Part shown: one piece after another, positions 16,805 through 25,213 of the stretch
Numbering within the stretch: position 1 is the stretch's first letter
Layout of the letters: every line of letters starts with the position of its first letter
Source: Paenibacillus sp. SYP-B3998
GTDB taxonomy: Bacteria; Bacillota; Bacilli; Paenibacillales; NBRC-103111
Length of the DNA stretch: 64,000 nucleotides
Direction: 5' to 3'
Assembly: GCF_010820665.1 (NCBI RefSeq)
Contig: NZ_JAAIKC010000005.1
Span: 186,001-250,000, forward strand
Notes under the pieces: generated by a model
Seen by the model: the letters and a program-made list of their open reading frames with translations, nothing else
What the model was told of the DNA's origin: nothing
The model's database searches: none
Program-made: the position numbers and the translations under genes

Positions 16805-18661
16805 ATGAGCGTGGCACGGGGCCTTCATTCTATACATAATCGATTATTTTTACTATTCCTAACCTGCATGATGGTCCTTTTGCTCATTGTGAGCTTTCTT
16901 TATTATAAGAAGACAACCGATATTATTCACAGTAAAATTAGCGATTTGGCAGAAAAAAATATTTCCCAAACGGTTGGTTTGTTCGATTTGCTGCTTCAAG
17001 GCTATGATAGCGTCACCAAATCGCTGAATAGTAATTATGAGATGCTGCGCCTTATTGAAGACCGCGAAGCGAATAAAGATCCGGCCCTTAGTGTTATAAA
17101 TGAACGAACCATTACGAATATCTTGGGTGCGATTTATTATTCTCGCGATGATATTGTAGGTATTCATGTCATTACCAACGCCGGGAAAAACTATAACTAC
17201 GAGCGAAGATTTGCCGGTGTGATTGATGCGAACTATTCAACTTCAGATTGGTATCAGAAGCTAACTGATTCTTCGGGGGAGATGGTGTGGTTAGGCTTAT
17301 TTCAGGGGTCTGTTATTAATCGCTTAAGCGATGATCCGCTCTTCGTATTCGGTCGTAAGCTATACGATCTGACCGATCATCGAATGATCGGGGTCATGCT
17401 TATCGAGACGAATCCACAGCCTATTCTAGCCGCGCTATCGAATGTCACAATCAGCCCGAATAGTCGCGTGTACATTGTCGACCGGGAGGACCGGATGATT
17501 GCTTCCACAGAGAAGGAGCAGGTCAAGCTGCCCTCGTTCAGCGGCCTTCCTCGTCCGCAGACCGACCAAATTATAGTAGACGATCGAACGGATCAGCTCA
17601 TTGTTGCGGCTAAGGCGAAGATGTCGGATTGGACGGTGCTGGGACTTACGCCGAAAGGCGACATTAATGCCGAAATTGTCAAAACGAGAGAGTATTTATA
17701 CATCGTCATCGTTATCCTTATTATTTTATCGACCGCATTGGCTAGTTTGATTTCGCGGAATATCGCTTCCCCGCTGAAGCTGCTGATCCGCGAGATGAAG
17801 CAGGTGGAAATGGGGAATTTCAAGGGCTCCGTGACCGTTAAATCATTTGAAGAAATCAACTCGTTGGTTTCCTCGTTTAACCGTATGGTGAATCGGATGG
17901 ACGAATTGATCGAGCGGATCACCCTGTCTTCTATTAGCGAGAAAAACGCTGAGCTGCAGGCGTTGCAGTCGCAGGTCAACCCACATTTCCTTTATAACAC
18001 ATTGGATATGATTTATTGGATGTTAGATGAACGGGAGAACGACAGGCTGGGCCGGGTTATCTTAGCTTTATCGCATATGTTCCGTTATAGCAGTGACTGG
18101 GAAGAAGCGTCCAAGACAACGCTGCGTCAGGAATTGGATCAAATGCGGCATTATATGACGATTATTGAGAGTCGTTTGGAAGGGAGAGTCAGCACGGAGA
18201 TTCATGTGGCTCCCGATTGGTTGGATGCAGGTTTGCCGAAGATGACCATTCAACCTATTATCGAAAACGCAGTCAAATACGGATTGGAACCTTTTGACCA
18301 GCCTGGTGTCATTCGCGTATCCACGGAAGTCCGTGAACAGGAACTGCGGATCATTATTTCCGATAATGGCGTTGGTATCGAGGAAAGCGTACTTCTACAG
18401 ATGAAAGAGACCCTTAGGAAGGGGACAGCAACTATGGATGCTCACGCTGATTATCAGCAGGATACAGACGGGCGTTGTAGTTCTAGCTCAGATAGTTTGA
18501 GCAGTGCTTCGAAGAAAATAAGAAGAGGTATCGGCTTAACCAACGTTCATCGTCGTATCATCCTTATGTACGGGGATATTTACGGTCTAAGCATTCAAAG
18601 TAAGCAAGGGGAAGGAACGACGGTTACGATTGCGATTCCGCTTCCCCGGAAAGGAGGTTAG
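16805..18661 (+). CDS. YesM-type sensor histidine kinase
   Basis: A 618-residue membrane kinase. Transmembrane helix at about 13-30, extracellular Cache sensor domain (GIHVITNAGKNYNY, WLGLFQGSVINR), second helix at about 296-314, HAMP, then His_kinase with acceptor His394 (VNPHFLYNTLDMIYW). The ATPase domain has the N box (PIIENAVKYGLEPF) and ISDNGVGIEE. An unusual polar insertion rich in Ser, Asp and Thr (residues about 538-575) separates the lid from RGIGLTNVHRRI. AAAGGGG is 5 bases before ATG. It pairs with the regulator 3 bases downstream and probably monitors the substrate of the adjacent transporter. Confidence 0.9.
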   Translation: MSVARGLHSIHNRLFLLFLTCMMVLLLIVSFLYYKKTTDIIHSKISDLAEKNISQTVGLFDLLLQGYDSVTKSLNSNYEMLRLIEDREANKDPALSVINERTITNILGAIYYSRDDIVGIHVITNAGKNYNYERRFAGVIDANYSTSDWYQKLTDSSGEMVWLGLFQGSVINRLSDDPLFVFGRKLYDLTDHRMIGVMLIETNPQPILAALSNVTISPNSRVYIVDREDRMIASTEKEQVKLPSFSGLPRPQTDQIIVDDRTDQLIVAAKAKMSDWTVLGLTPKGDINAEIVKTREYLYIVIVILIILSTALASLISRNIASPLKLLIREMKQVEMGNFKGSVTVKSFEEINSLVSSFNRMVNRMDELIERITLSSISEKNAELQALQSQVNPHFLYNTLDMIYWMLDERENDRLGRVILALSHMFRYSSDWEEASKTTLRQELDQMRHYMTIIESRLEGRVSTEIHVAPDWLDAGLPKMTIQPIIENAVKYGLEPFDQPGVIRVSTEVREQELRIIISDNGVGIEESVLLQMKETLRKGTATMDAHADYQQDTDGRCSSSSDSLSSASKKIRRGIGLTNVHRRIILMYGDIYGLSIQSKQGEGTTVTIAIPLPRKGG

Positions 18662-18664
18662 AAC

Positions 18665-19855
18665 GTGGACATTCTCATTGTTGACGATGAAACTGTCATT
18701 CGTGAGGGAATTCAACGTACGCTGATCAATCGGTTCCCGCAGTACAGGATGCATTTGGCGGCGAATGCGGAACAAGCGATGGCGCTGCTTCGTAATCATC
18801 ACATTCATCTAGTCCTCACGGATATATTAATGCCTGGCATGACGGGTCTGGAGCTTATGAAAATTTCTCGTAATCGGCATCCCCACGTCAAATGGGTCGT
18901 TATCTCCGCATATTCGGAGTTTTCCTACGCTCAGGAGGCTGTTCGGTTAGGGGCTAAAGATTATTTGCTCAAGCCAATCGGTAAGGAAATGTTAACGGAA
19001 ATGATCGAGAAAATGAGCGGTGAAATTGCTCGGGAAACGGAATTAACAGAGGAAGCACAGCTGTTGAAGACGAATCGCAGATATTTGCAAGAAGCCGTCT
19101 TTCAGCGCTGGGCATTAGGACTTGATACAGGACGCATCGATATGGGGCCTTTCATAGAGCAGCACCCCTATTTCCACCTTATCATGGTGAAGATGGAGTG
19201 TGACAAGGTCGTTCATCTCGAAAATTTCATTATTGAGAACGTCCTGCTCGAATTGATTGAGAACTATGGCAAAGGCTTCGTCACAGTGCACGACAGTAAA
19301 AGTTTACTGGGGTTGGTGACACTGCCAGCGGGGGTCAGTTTGCCTGAGTTGGTCGATGAACTGCGGTTGCATCTCATCAAATACTTGAAAGTACCGTTTC
19401 AGCTTATGAGCTCTGAGCGAATCGAGCAGTTCCAAGCAGTGCCGGCAGAGGTGCAGCGAATGCGACAAGCTTCCACCACACAGGTCTACGAGCACTATGC
19501 TAGCGGCAGCGATCGCTCTATAGAAGTCGCGCAGCAATACATTCGCACGCACTATCATGATGATTTGTCCTTGGAGAAAGTAGCCTCTATTGTTTACTTG
19601 AACCCTGTCTACTTCAGTCAATTGTTCAAACAGAAGACCGGTTCAGGCTTTAAGGAGTATGTCATTCATCTGCGGCTGGAACAAGCAAAGCAACTCCTGA
19701 TGAACCCTAGGATGAAGCTCGCCGATATCGCGGAACGGATCGGTTATCAAGACATGCGTCATTTCACGCAAGTGTTTCGCAAGAAGTATAGTGTTACACC
19801 GTCTGAGTACCGCCAAGAGAACAGCTTGAACACTTCTGATAAATGCCAGCAATAA
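18665..19855 (+). CDS. YesN-type response regulator, receiver plus AraC domain
   Basis: A 396-residue regulator starting with GTG 18665 behind AAAGGAGG (18651-18658). The receiver has D7-D8, phospho-Asp53 (LVLTDILMPGMTG) and Lys in YLLKPIG. A middle region of about 150 residues follows, and the C-terminal AraC pair of helix-turn-helices (DLSLEKVASIVYLNPVYFSQ, ADIAERIGYQDMRHFTQVF) ends the protein. It is longer than the first YesN-like regulator in this window. It probably activates the binding protein and permease operon just upstream. Confidence 0.9.
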   Translation: MDILIVDDETVIREGIQRTLINRFPQYRMHLAANAEQAMALLRNHHIHLVLTDILMPGMTGLELMKISRNRHPHVKWVVISAYSEFSYAQEAVRLGAKDYLLKPIGKEMLTEMIEKMSGEIARETELTEEAQLLKTNRRYLQEAVFQRWALGLDTGRIDMGPFIEQHPYFHLIMVKMECDKVVHLENFIIENVLLELIENYGKGFVTVHDSKSLLGLVTLPAGVSLPELVDELRLHLIKYLKVPFQLMSSERIEQFQAVPAEVQRMRQASTTQVYEHYASGSDRSIEVAQQYIRTHYHDDLSLEKVASIVYLNPVYFSQLFKQKTGSGFKEYVIHLRLEQAKQLLMNPRMKLADIAERIGYQDMRHFTQVFRKKYSVTPSEYRQENSLNTSDKCQQ

Positions 19856-19897
19856 GCTCAAGCTCCCTAACGTAGATCAGGGGGCTTGAGCTTTATC
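19854..19897 (+). terminator. Intrinsic terminator after the YesM/YesN pair
   Basis: AAGCTCAAGC (19854-19863) pairs with GCTTGAGCTT (19884-19893), extended by CCC/GGG inside. The stem overlaps the stop codon. The trailing T stretch (CTTTATC) is modest. Confidence 0.6.
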
Positions 19898-19951
19898 AAC
19901 ATTTAAGCATGTATATGTATAAATATGTGGATTTTTATCTTGTTGAATGTG

Positions 19952-19968
19952 TGTTAGTGTATATAACC
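19952..19968 (+). promoter_or_regulatory. Weak GlnR/TnrA-like box before the GlnK-like kinase
   Basis: TGTTAGTGTATATAACC fits TGTNA-N7-TNACA except for the final base (C instead of A). It lies 64 bp before the kinase start, a plausible position for nitrogen control. It is one mismatch from consensus and could be chance. Confidence 0.3.
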
Positions 19969-20031
19969 ATAGAAAGTTTCGTTTTATGAAGGATCTTGGG
20001 GGATGAATCTTTAACAGGAGTGAATCTGAGG

Positions 20032-21312
20032 ATGCAGACGTTTATCAAAAATGAAAAATTGCAAATATTCGTTATCGCCCTCTCTGCAGCTATTGGGGAA
20101 GGCTTCAAGATTAACCCGTTCAGCGGCGATTTTTTTCGGATTGGTCTTGGGGTAAGCACCTTCTTGTTTCTGTTACTCTTCATGCGTCATTTATCCTATA
20201 TAAAAGCTGGCATCCTTACAGGCTTAGTTAATGTGGCTTTTCAGGCTGGGGACTGGATGCTGCTTACCCATTCCTTCTCCGTGATCGAGAGTTTGCAAAA
20301 TAACCTTGCAGCGGGTTTCTACTATGTTGTGTTTGGCTTTGGGATGAGTAGGATTCAATCCCGAATCACGGAGTTCCACCCTCTCCTTTTAGGCGGAATC
20401 GTCTCGCTCATCGATTTTGTAGCGAATGGGACAGAACTTTTGGTTCGCGGTACGCTGCTCGGGACGACGGTATTTGAATTCCATGCGTGGTTTGTTTTAT
20501 TGATAACTGCGATTGTGCGAAGCTTTTTCGTTATTGGTTTGTATAGCAGCATTGCGGTAAGTCAGATGCGTTTCCTTCATGCAGAGCGGGAAAAACGAAT
20601 GGAGCAAATGCTCAATATCGGCGCTGGGCTTTATGGAGAAGCCTTTTATTTGAAAAAATCAATGGATACGATTGAGGAAATTACTGCGCATAGCTTTGAT
20701 CTCTATCGGAAATTAAAGGAGCAGAGCCTGACTAGCCATAGTCAACAGGCGCTGGGAGTTGCTCAGCAGATTCATGAGGTAAAGAAGGATTCTCAGCGTA
20801 TTTTAGCGGGGATATTAAAGTTGTTTGATAGTAAGATCATCGTTGATATGAATCTCTCGGAAATCCTCCACTTTGTTATTAAGGGTAATGAGGAATATAG
20901 CGAGATGCTGAAGAAAACAATCAGGATAGAAAAAGATATGGGAGATGACTACAATATTAAGAATTACATCCCCATTTTAACGATACTTAATAACTTGGTA
21001 GCGAATGCGGTCGAAGCTATCGACTTACAGGGGACGATCCACCTTCGTATTTTTGAACAAGATAACGAAACGCTATTTATGATCTCTGATGATGGCAAAG
21101 GGATACCCGAGCAAGACAAGGACATTATTTTCGAGCCCGGCTTTACAACCAAGTTCAATCAAGAAGGCATAGCGGCTACAGGGATTGGGTTATCTCACGT
21201 ACGAGATATTGTTCGTTCCTTGGGAGGTTACATCGCAGTCAAGTCCTCAGAAGCTGGTGGCGCCAAAATGGTTGTTTGTCTTCCGACATATGAATTAAAA
21301 AAGGGGGGGTAA
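20032..21312 (+). CDS. glnK: GlnK-like sensor histidine kinase
   Basis: A 426-residue kinase related to Bacillus GlnK (YcbA), the glutamine sensor. The first 175 residues hold about six hydrophobic helices. A linker follows, then the acceptor His248 in QQIHEVKKDSQRI, and a GHKL ATPase domain: N box ILNNLVANAVEAID, ISDDGKGIPEQD, FEPGFTTKF, GIGLSHVRDIV. The start is uncertain: ATG 20032 lies 11 bases after CAGGAG (20015-20020), while GTG 20020 and TTG 19996 are also in frame. The assignment rests on the partner regulator (YcbB/GlnL family) 3 bases downstream and the glutamine-type transporter that follows. It probably autophosphorylates in response to external glutamine. Confidence 0.75.
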   Translation: MQTFIKNEKLQIFVIALSAAIGEGFKINPFSGDFFRIGLGVSTFLFLLLFMRHLSYIKAGILTGLVNVAFQAGDWMLLTHSFSVIESLQNNLAAGFYYVVFGFGMSRIQSRITEFHPLLLGGIVSLIDFVANGTELLVRGTLLGTTVFEFHAWFVLLITAIVRSFFVIGLYSSIAVSQMRFLHAEREKRMEQMLNIGAGLYGEAFYLKKSMDTIEEITAHSFDLYRKLKEQSLTSHSQQALGVAQQIHEVKKDSQRILAGILKLFDSKIIVDMNLSEILHFVIKGNEEYSEMLKKTIRIEKDMGDDYNIKNYIPILTILNNLVANAVEAIDLQGTIHLRIFEQDNETLFMISDDGKGIPEQDKDIIFEPGFTTKFNQEGIAATGIGLSHVRDIVRSLGGYIAVKSSEAGGAKMVVCLPTYELKKGG

Positions 21313-21315
21313 TCG

Positions 21316-22215
21316 ATGTCGCTTTCTTTCATTATTGTTGATGACGATGCCGTTAGCAGAAGGATGCTGCAAAATATTATTGAGGATTGTGGACTTGGCG
21401 TTGTCATTGGCATGGCAGAAGGGGGAACCGAGGGTGCTCGGATGGCACTTGAGACGAAACCGGATGTCGTGCTGATTGATTTACTAATGCCCGATCAGGA
21501 TGGAATTGAGACGATAGCCCAATTGAACGAGGCTGGATTTAAGGGTAAATTCATCATGATCTCACAAATTGAAAATAAAGACATGGTTGGACAAGCCTAC
21601 CAGAATGGAATCGAATTTTTTATTCATAAGCCGATTAATCGTGTGGAAGTTGAAGCGGTTCTGTTTAGAGTAAGTGAACGCTGGAAGTATGAGCACTATA
21701 TCATTGAAATCAAGCAATCACTGGCCAAAATGGATGGTTTCGATTTGCCAATGGCCCGTAAAGAACGAAACAGTGTCCGTGATTGTGTCAAATTGATCCT
21801 CATGGATCTAGGCATTATCGGTGAAAATGGCAGCAAAGATATCATATCCATTATGGAAAATTTAATTGAGCATCGGAAGGCAAATCTTGATTTGCCGCCA
21901 CTTAGAGAATTATATGAATCTGTGGCTCGTACCTATAAACAAAGCCAAGCTGAGATTGAGAAAGAGAGTAAAACGATTGAACAACGGATTCGAAGGACGG
22001 TGCTGGCCGCGTTAACGAACCTCGCTTCCATTGGCTTAACGGATTATAGCAATCCTAAATTCGAATACTATTCGCCGCTGTACTTTGATTTTCAAGATGT
22101 CAGGTTGAAAATGAAGGAAATGGACGACGGGCTTCAATCTGAAAAAAGCAAAGTGAATATTAAAAAGTTTTTGCATGTTTTTTATTTAGAGACACTAGAG
22201 AAAATGAAACATTAG
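21316..22215 (+). CDS. glnL: GlnL-like (YcbB family) response regulator
   Basis: A 299-residue regulator. The receiver (1-120) has the acidic triplet D9-D11, phospho-Asp55 (VVLIDLLMPDQDG) and Lys in FIHKPINR. The C-terminal half, starting near MARKERNSVRDCVKLILMDLG, is the YcbB DNA-binding domain, seen with glutamine-responsive kinases rather than the OmpR, NarL or AraC types. AAAAGGGGGGG precedes the ATG. In Bacillus subtilis GlnL binds phased TTTTGT hexamers and activates glutamine utilisation genes. Matching hexamers occur before the ABC transporter 275 bases downstream, which is therefore the likely target. Confidence 0.8.
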   Translation: MSLSFIIVDDDAVSRRMLQNIIEDCGLGVVIGMAEGGTEGARMALETKPDVVLIDLLMPDQDGIETIAQLNEAGFKGKFIMISQIENKDMVGQAYQNGIEFFIHKPINRVEVEAVLFRVSERWKYEHYIIEIKQSLAKMDGFDLPMARKERNSVRDCVKLILMDLGIIGENGSKDIISIMENLIEHRKANLDLPPLRELYESVARTYKQSQAEIEKESKTIEQRIRRTVLAALTNLASIGLTDYSNPKFEYYSPLYFDFQDVRLKMKEMDDGLQSEKSKVNIKKFLHVFYLETLEKMKH

Positions 22216-22245
22216 TCAAATAGGGAGAGCGCGGGTACGCGGTTA

Positions 22246-22307
22246 GGGAATTTGAACCATTGTTCTGGAGGGATTAGGCCAGATTGAGGGTTTGGGTTCC
22301 TTTTTTA
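22246..22307 (+). terminator. Intrinsic terminator after the GlnL-like gene
   Basis: GGAA (22247-22250) plus AACC pair with GGTT and TTCC (to 22300); an inner CTGG/CCAG stem lies within. Six T follow at 22301-22306. It separates the two-component genes from the transporter promoter region. Confidence 0.6.
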
Positions 22308-22352
22308 TGTTGGAATAAGAACCGAAGCGATTCGAGGTGAATGATGCTTGAG

Positions 22353-22369
22353 TGTGATATAACATCACA
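22353..22369 (+). promoter_or_regulatory. Perfect GlnR/TnrA consensus box
   Basis: TGTGATATAACATCACA equals TGTNA-N7-TNACA with no mismatch and is the core of a 7-5-7 inverted repeat (22352-22370). GlnR and TnrA are the nitrogen regulators of Bacillales. The site is about 137 bp upstream of the phased hexamers and 380 bp upstream of the transporter start, far enough to suggest a distant promoter or looping. Confidence 0.6.
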
Positions 22370-22489
22370 CAAAAAACGGCTTAATATTTTATGCAAACGG
22401 ATACAAATGTCAATAGTTAAATAATGTGAGGGTCAAACCTCACGAAAAAAGCTTACATGTAAAATTAATTGTCATATGGCGGGATATTT

Positions 22490-22536
22490 TTTTGTAGGAT
22501 CATGTAGGGTTGTGTAGGGCAGGAATTACTATAAAA
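22490..22536 (+). promoter_or_regulatory. Phased GlnL-like hexamers and promoter
   Basis: Hexamers TTTTGT (22490), TCATGT (22500) and TTGTGT (22510) are spaced exactly 10 bp, each followed by AGG. This matches the TTTTGT-N4-TTTTGT layout bound by GlnL. A candidate -10 (TACTAT, 22527-22532) follows, and the hexamers occupy the -35 region, as expected for an activator-dependent promoter. Nearby inverted repeats are GTGAGG/CCTCAC (22426-22443), TTACATGTAA (22453-22462) and, downstream in the leader, GCGAAC/GTTCGC (22604-22620). Confidence 0.55.
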
Positions 22537-22684
22537 ACGTAGCAGAAAACCTAGAAACCAAATCTGTGTGATCGAAGAGGGAGGATAGAAGCTCATAACC
22601 AAAGCGAACCTATTGTTCGCGGCAGGTATCCAAAGTACATCTTTCGGTCAAAATAACGGAGCAGGTTTCATCGTATCTCGTGTA

Positions 22685-22707
22685 TGTGTAGGGCAACTAT
22701 ATAAAAT
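22685..22707 (+). promoter_or_regulatory. Second copy of the TGTGTAGGGCA element
   Basis: TGTGTAGGGCA (22685-22695) exactly repeats 22511-22521, and both copies are followed by an ACTATA-AAAA stretch. The second copy is 28 bp before the ATG of the binding-protein gene and may be a second promoter or a regulator-binding site near the start. Confidence 0.4.
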
Positions 22708-22734
22708 CTAACAAAAATGAAAAGGGGTATTCAT

Positions 22735-23538
22735 ATGAAAAAATTAGGAACAGTTTTATTGGCGACCGTATTGGCATTCTCTCTTAGCGCTTGTGGCACA
22801 CCGAATTCAAACAAGGCTGTAGATACTGCTCAGCCGACCAAGAAACCCGATGTAGTTAAAAAATACACGTTCGGTACGGATGCGACTTACCCTCCTTTCG
22901 AATTCGAAAAAGATGGGAAGTACGTAGGGATTGATATCGAATTGATCAATGCGATTGCCAAAGAAGAAGGCTTCGAGATTGAACTGAAACCAATGAATTT
23001 CAAAGGAATTATTCCTGCTATTACAGCTAAACAATTGGATGGCGCACTTGCGGGTATAAGTATTACAGACGAGCGTAAACAGGTCGTGAATCTATCGGAT
23101 TCGTATTACAAAGCAGGTCTTTCACTCGTCGTTCGTGAGGATAATACGACAATTAAAAGTCCTGAGGACTTAAAGGGTAAAACCATCGCGATCAAAAAAG
23201 GAACATCCGGCGCTAAGCTTGCGGATGAACTAGGTAAAAAATATGGCGCGGAAGTCAAATATTTCGATGATAGTCCTTCGATGTACCAAGAGGTCGCCAA
23301 CAAGAACGCGGATGTTACAATTGAGGATTTCCCAGTTATTTCTTATAAAATTGCGATTGATCCTAATTCGAAGCTGAAAATTGTTGGAGATCGCTTGAAT
23401 GGTGACTTGTACGGTATCGCAGTAAGCAAGGAAAACCCTGATTTGTTGAATAAAATCAATGATGGCCTGAAGAAGCTGAAAGATAGCGGTAAATTAGATC
23501 AAATTATTAATAGCTATATGGCAACATCCTCTAAGTAA
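22735..23538 (+). CDS. glnH: Glutamine-type ABC transporter binding lipoprotein
   Basis: A 267-residue lipoprotein: signal peptide with lipobox LSAC (lipid Cys at 20), then a family 3 amino-acid binding domain (GTDATYPPFEFEKDGKYVGI, MNFKGIIPAITAKQLDGALA, ITDERKQVVNLSDSYY). ATG 22735 is chosen because AAAAGGGG is 8 bases upstream. It is the first gene of a three-gene importer and follows the GlnK/GlnL-like pair, so glutamine or a related polar amino acid is the expected ligand. Confidence 0.88.
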   Translation: MKKLGTVLLATVLAFSLSACGTPNSNKAVDTAQPTKKPDVVKKYTFGTDATYPPFEFEKDGKYVGIDIELINAIAKEEGFEIELKPMNFKGIIPAITAKQLDGALAGISITDERKQVVNLSDSYYKAGLSLVVREDNTTIKSPEDLKGKTIAIKKGTSGAKLADELGKKYGAEVKYFDDSPSMYQEVANKNADVTIEDFPVISYKIAIDPNSKLKIVGDRLNGDLYGIAVSKENPDLLNKINDGLKKLKDSGKLDQIINSYMATSSK

Positions 23539-23612
23539 ATCATATGCGGCCGCTCTTTCTTGCCAAAGGGCGGCAATAGAATTAATTAGTGAATAGAAGG
23601 GGCGGGGATTCG

Positions 23613-24269
23613 TTGACTTCCTCATTTCAAGTTATGTTGGATGCATTACCCACTTTAGTTCAAGGCTCTCTAATTACTTTGAAGATTGTCGTTATTTCTT
23701 TAATTATTGCATTTATTATAGGTCTAATTGCGGGATTAATGAGTGCGTCTGTAAATAAATTCCTTCGTGCCGTTGCATCGGTTTATGTTGATCTTATTCG
23801 GGGAACGCCGCTTCTGGTCCAAGTTTTTTTCATTTATTTTGGATTGCCCGTTTTTCTGGATGTTCGAATATCCGCAGAGACGGCAGGTATTTTGGCCATT
23901 AGCTTAAATGCTGGGGCTTATATCGCTGAGATTTTCCGAGCGGGGATTATGTCCATTAGCAATGGTCAGACGGAAGCTGCTCGATCGCTAGGACTAAGCA
24001 GATATTTAACAATGAGACTGGTTGTGCTGCCACAAGCTATTCGCCGTATGCTGCCTGCCTTTGTGAACCAATTCATTGTAAGCATTAAAGATACTTCCTT
24101 GCTCTCGGTTATTGGGATCAAGGAACTGACGCAGAGCGGTGAAATTATCATTTCATCCAACTTCCGCGCGTTCGAGATATGGACTGTTGTAGGGATTTTT
24201 TACTTCATAATTATTTATGCATTATCCCGGCTATCTCGCATGCTTGAAAGGAGGTTTGCGTTAAAATGA
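23613..24269 (+). CDS. glnP: Polar amino-acid ABC transporter permease
   Basis: A 218-residue membrane protein of the HisMQ/GlnP class with about five helices. The EAA loop is [29 protein letters not shown], in which the conserved Glu-Ala-Ala and Gly are visible. TTG 23613 is preferred because AAGGGGCGGGG lies just upstream; GTG 23589 has no ribosome site. It overlaps the ATPase gene by 4 bases. The [16 protein letters not shown] signature near residue 68 is typical. Confidence 0.9.
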   Translation: MTSSFQVMLDALPTLVQGSLITLKIVVISLIIAFIIGLIAGLMSASVNKFLRAVASVYVDLIRGTPLLVQVFFIYFGLPVFLDVRISAETAGILAISLNAGAYIAEIFRAGIMSISNGQTEAARSLGLSRYLTMRLVVLPQAIRRMLPAFVNQFIVSIKDTSLLSVIGIKELTQSGEIIISSNFRAFEIWTVVGIFYFIIIYALSRLSRMLERRFALK

Positions 24270-24988
24270 TCGTTGTTGAAAACCTGAAGAAAAGATTTGG
24301 TTCCAACGAAGTGTTAAAGGATATTTCTACAACCATTCGGGAAAAAGAAGTTGTTTGCGTTATCGGACCGTCCGGCTCTGGTAAAAGTACATTTCTTCGC
24401 TGCTTGAATCTTCTCGAGGAAGTAACTAGCGGCAAAGTAGTGATTGGGGATGTAGAAGTTACTTCACCTGAAACGAATATCGATAAATTACGCGAAAATG
24501 TAGGAATGGTGTTTCAACTCTTCAATTTATTCCCTCATCTAACGGTATTAGAGAATATTATGTTGGCGCCTAAATTTATTAAAAAGTTGAATAAGCAGCA
24601 AAATGAACAAAAATCCATGGAGCTTTTAAAAAAGGTTGGTTTGTCCGCCAAACGGGATGAATACCCCGAACGCTTATCTGGAGGACAGCAGCAGCGTGTA
24701 GCGATTGCTCGCGCGCTGGCCATGAACCCACGTGTGATGCTGTTTGATGAACCCACTTCTGCGTTGGATCCTGAAATGGTAGGCGAGGTATTGCTTGTCA
24801 TGAAGGAACTAGCCCATGAAGGCATCACGATGGTTGTTGTTACACATGAGATGGGCTTCGCTCGCGAGGTGGCGGATCGAGTCATCTTCATGGATGGTGG
24901 CTATATCGTCGAAGAAGGGATACCTTCCGAAATCTTTGATTCGCCTAAACATGAACGCACACAAGCCTTTCTGAGCAAAATTTTATAG
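24266..24988 (+). CDS. glnQ: Amino-acid ABC transporter ATP-binding protein
   Basis: A 240-residue ATPase of the GlnQ/HisP type: Walker [11 protein letters not shown] loop [17 protein letters not shown], signature [15 protein letters not shown], Walker [14 protein letters not shown] and switch His (VVVTHEMGF). It overlaps the permease gene by ATGA. It energises import by the binding protein and permease just upstream. No clear terminator follows. Confidence 0.93.
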   Translation: MIVVENLKKRFGSNEVLKDISTTIREKEVVCVIGPSGSGKSTFLRCLNLLEEVTSGKVVIGDVEVTSPETNIDKLRENVGMVFQLFNLFPHLTVLENIMLAPKFIKKLNKQQNEQKSMELLKKVGLSAKRDEYPERLSGGQQQRVAIARALAMNPRVMLFDEPTSALDPEMVGEVLLVMKELAHEGITMVVVTHEMGFAREVADRVIFMDGGYIVEEGIPSEIFDSPKHERTQAFLSKIL

Positions 24989-25107
24989 GTAGATACTAGC
25001 TATTTTAACGCTTATATGGCTGTGGCAACCACAAAACACGCATGTCAAGGGATGGACGCTCATCCAATTTTCATCAAACTCTCAGAATGGATAGCAAGGC
25101 TAGGCTG

Positions 25108-25180
25108 GGCTTGACTCTCATCTCTGATCGGTAAATATTAGGTAACCTGATATATGCTAAGGTACTATCAGGTGCAAGCC
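25108..25180 (+). other. Structured leader before the NlpC/P60 gene
   Basis: GGCTTG (25108-25113) pairs with CAAGCC (25175-25180), enclosing ACCTGATA (25145-25152) paired with TATCAGGT (25166-25173). The structure ends 34 bases before the start codon, just ahead of the ribosome site. Cell-wall hydrolase genes of this type are often under c-di-AMP riboswitches, but I could not match that aptamer. It may be an operator (ACCTGATA inverted repeat) or a leader RNA. Confidence 0.35.
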
Positions 25181-25213
25181 TAACACCACGATCCAGAAGG
25201 AGGAAGTCCAATC

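Noticed and set aside
22426-22443. GTGAGG/CCTCAC as a second GlnR box
   Set aside because: The spacing between half sites is wrong for TGTNA-N7-TNACA.
24989-25213. c-di-AMP riboswitch before the NlpC/P60 gene
   Set aside because: Expected for this gene class, but the conserved aptamer blocks could not be located.
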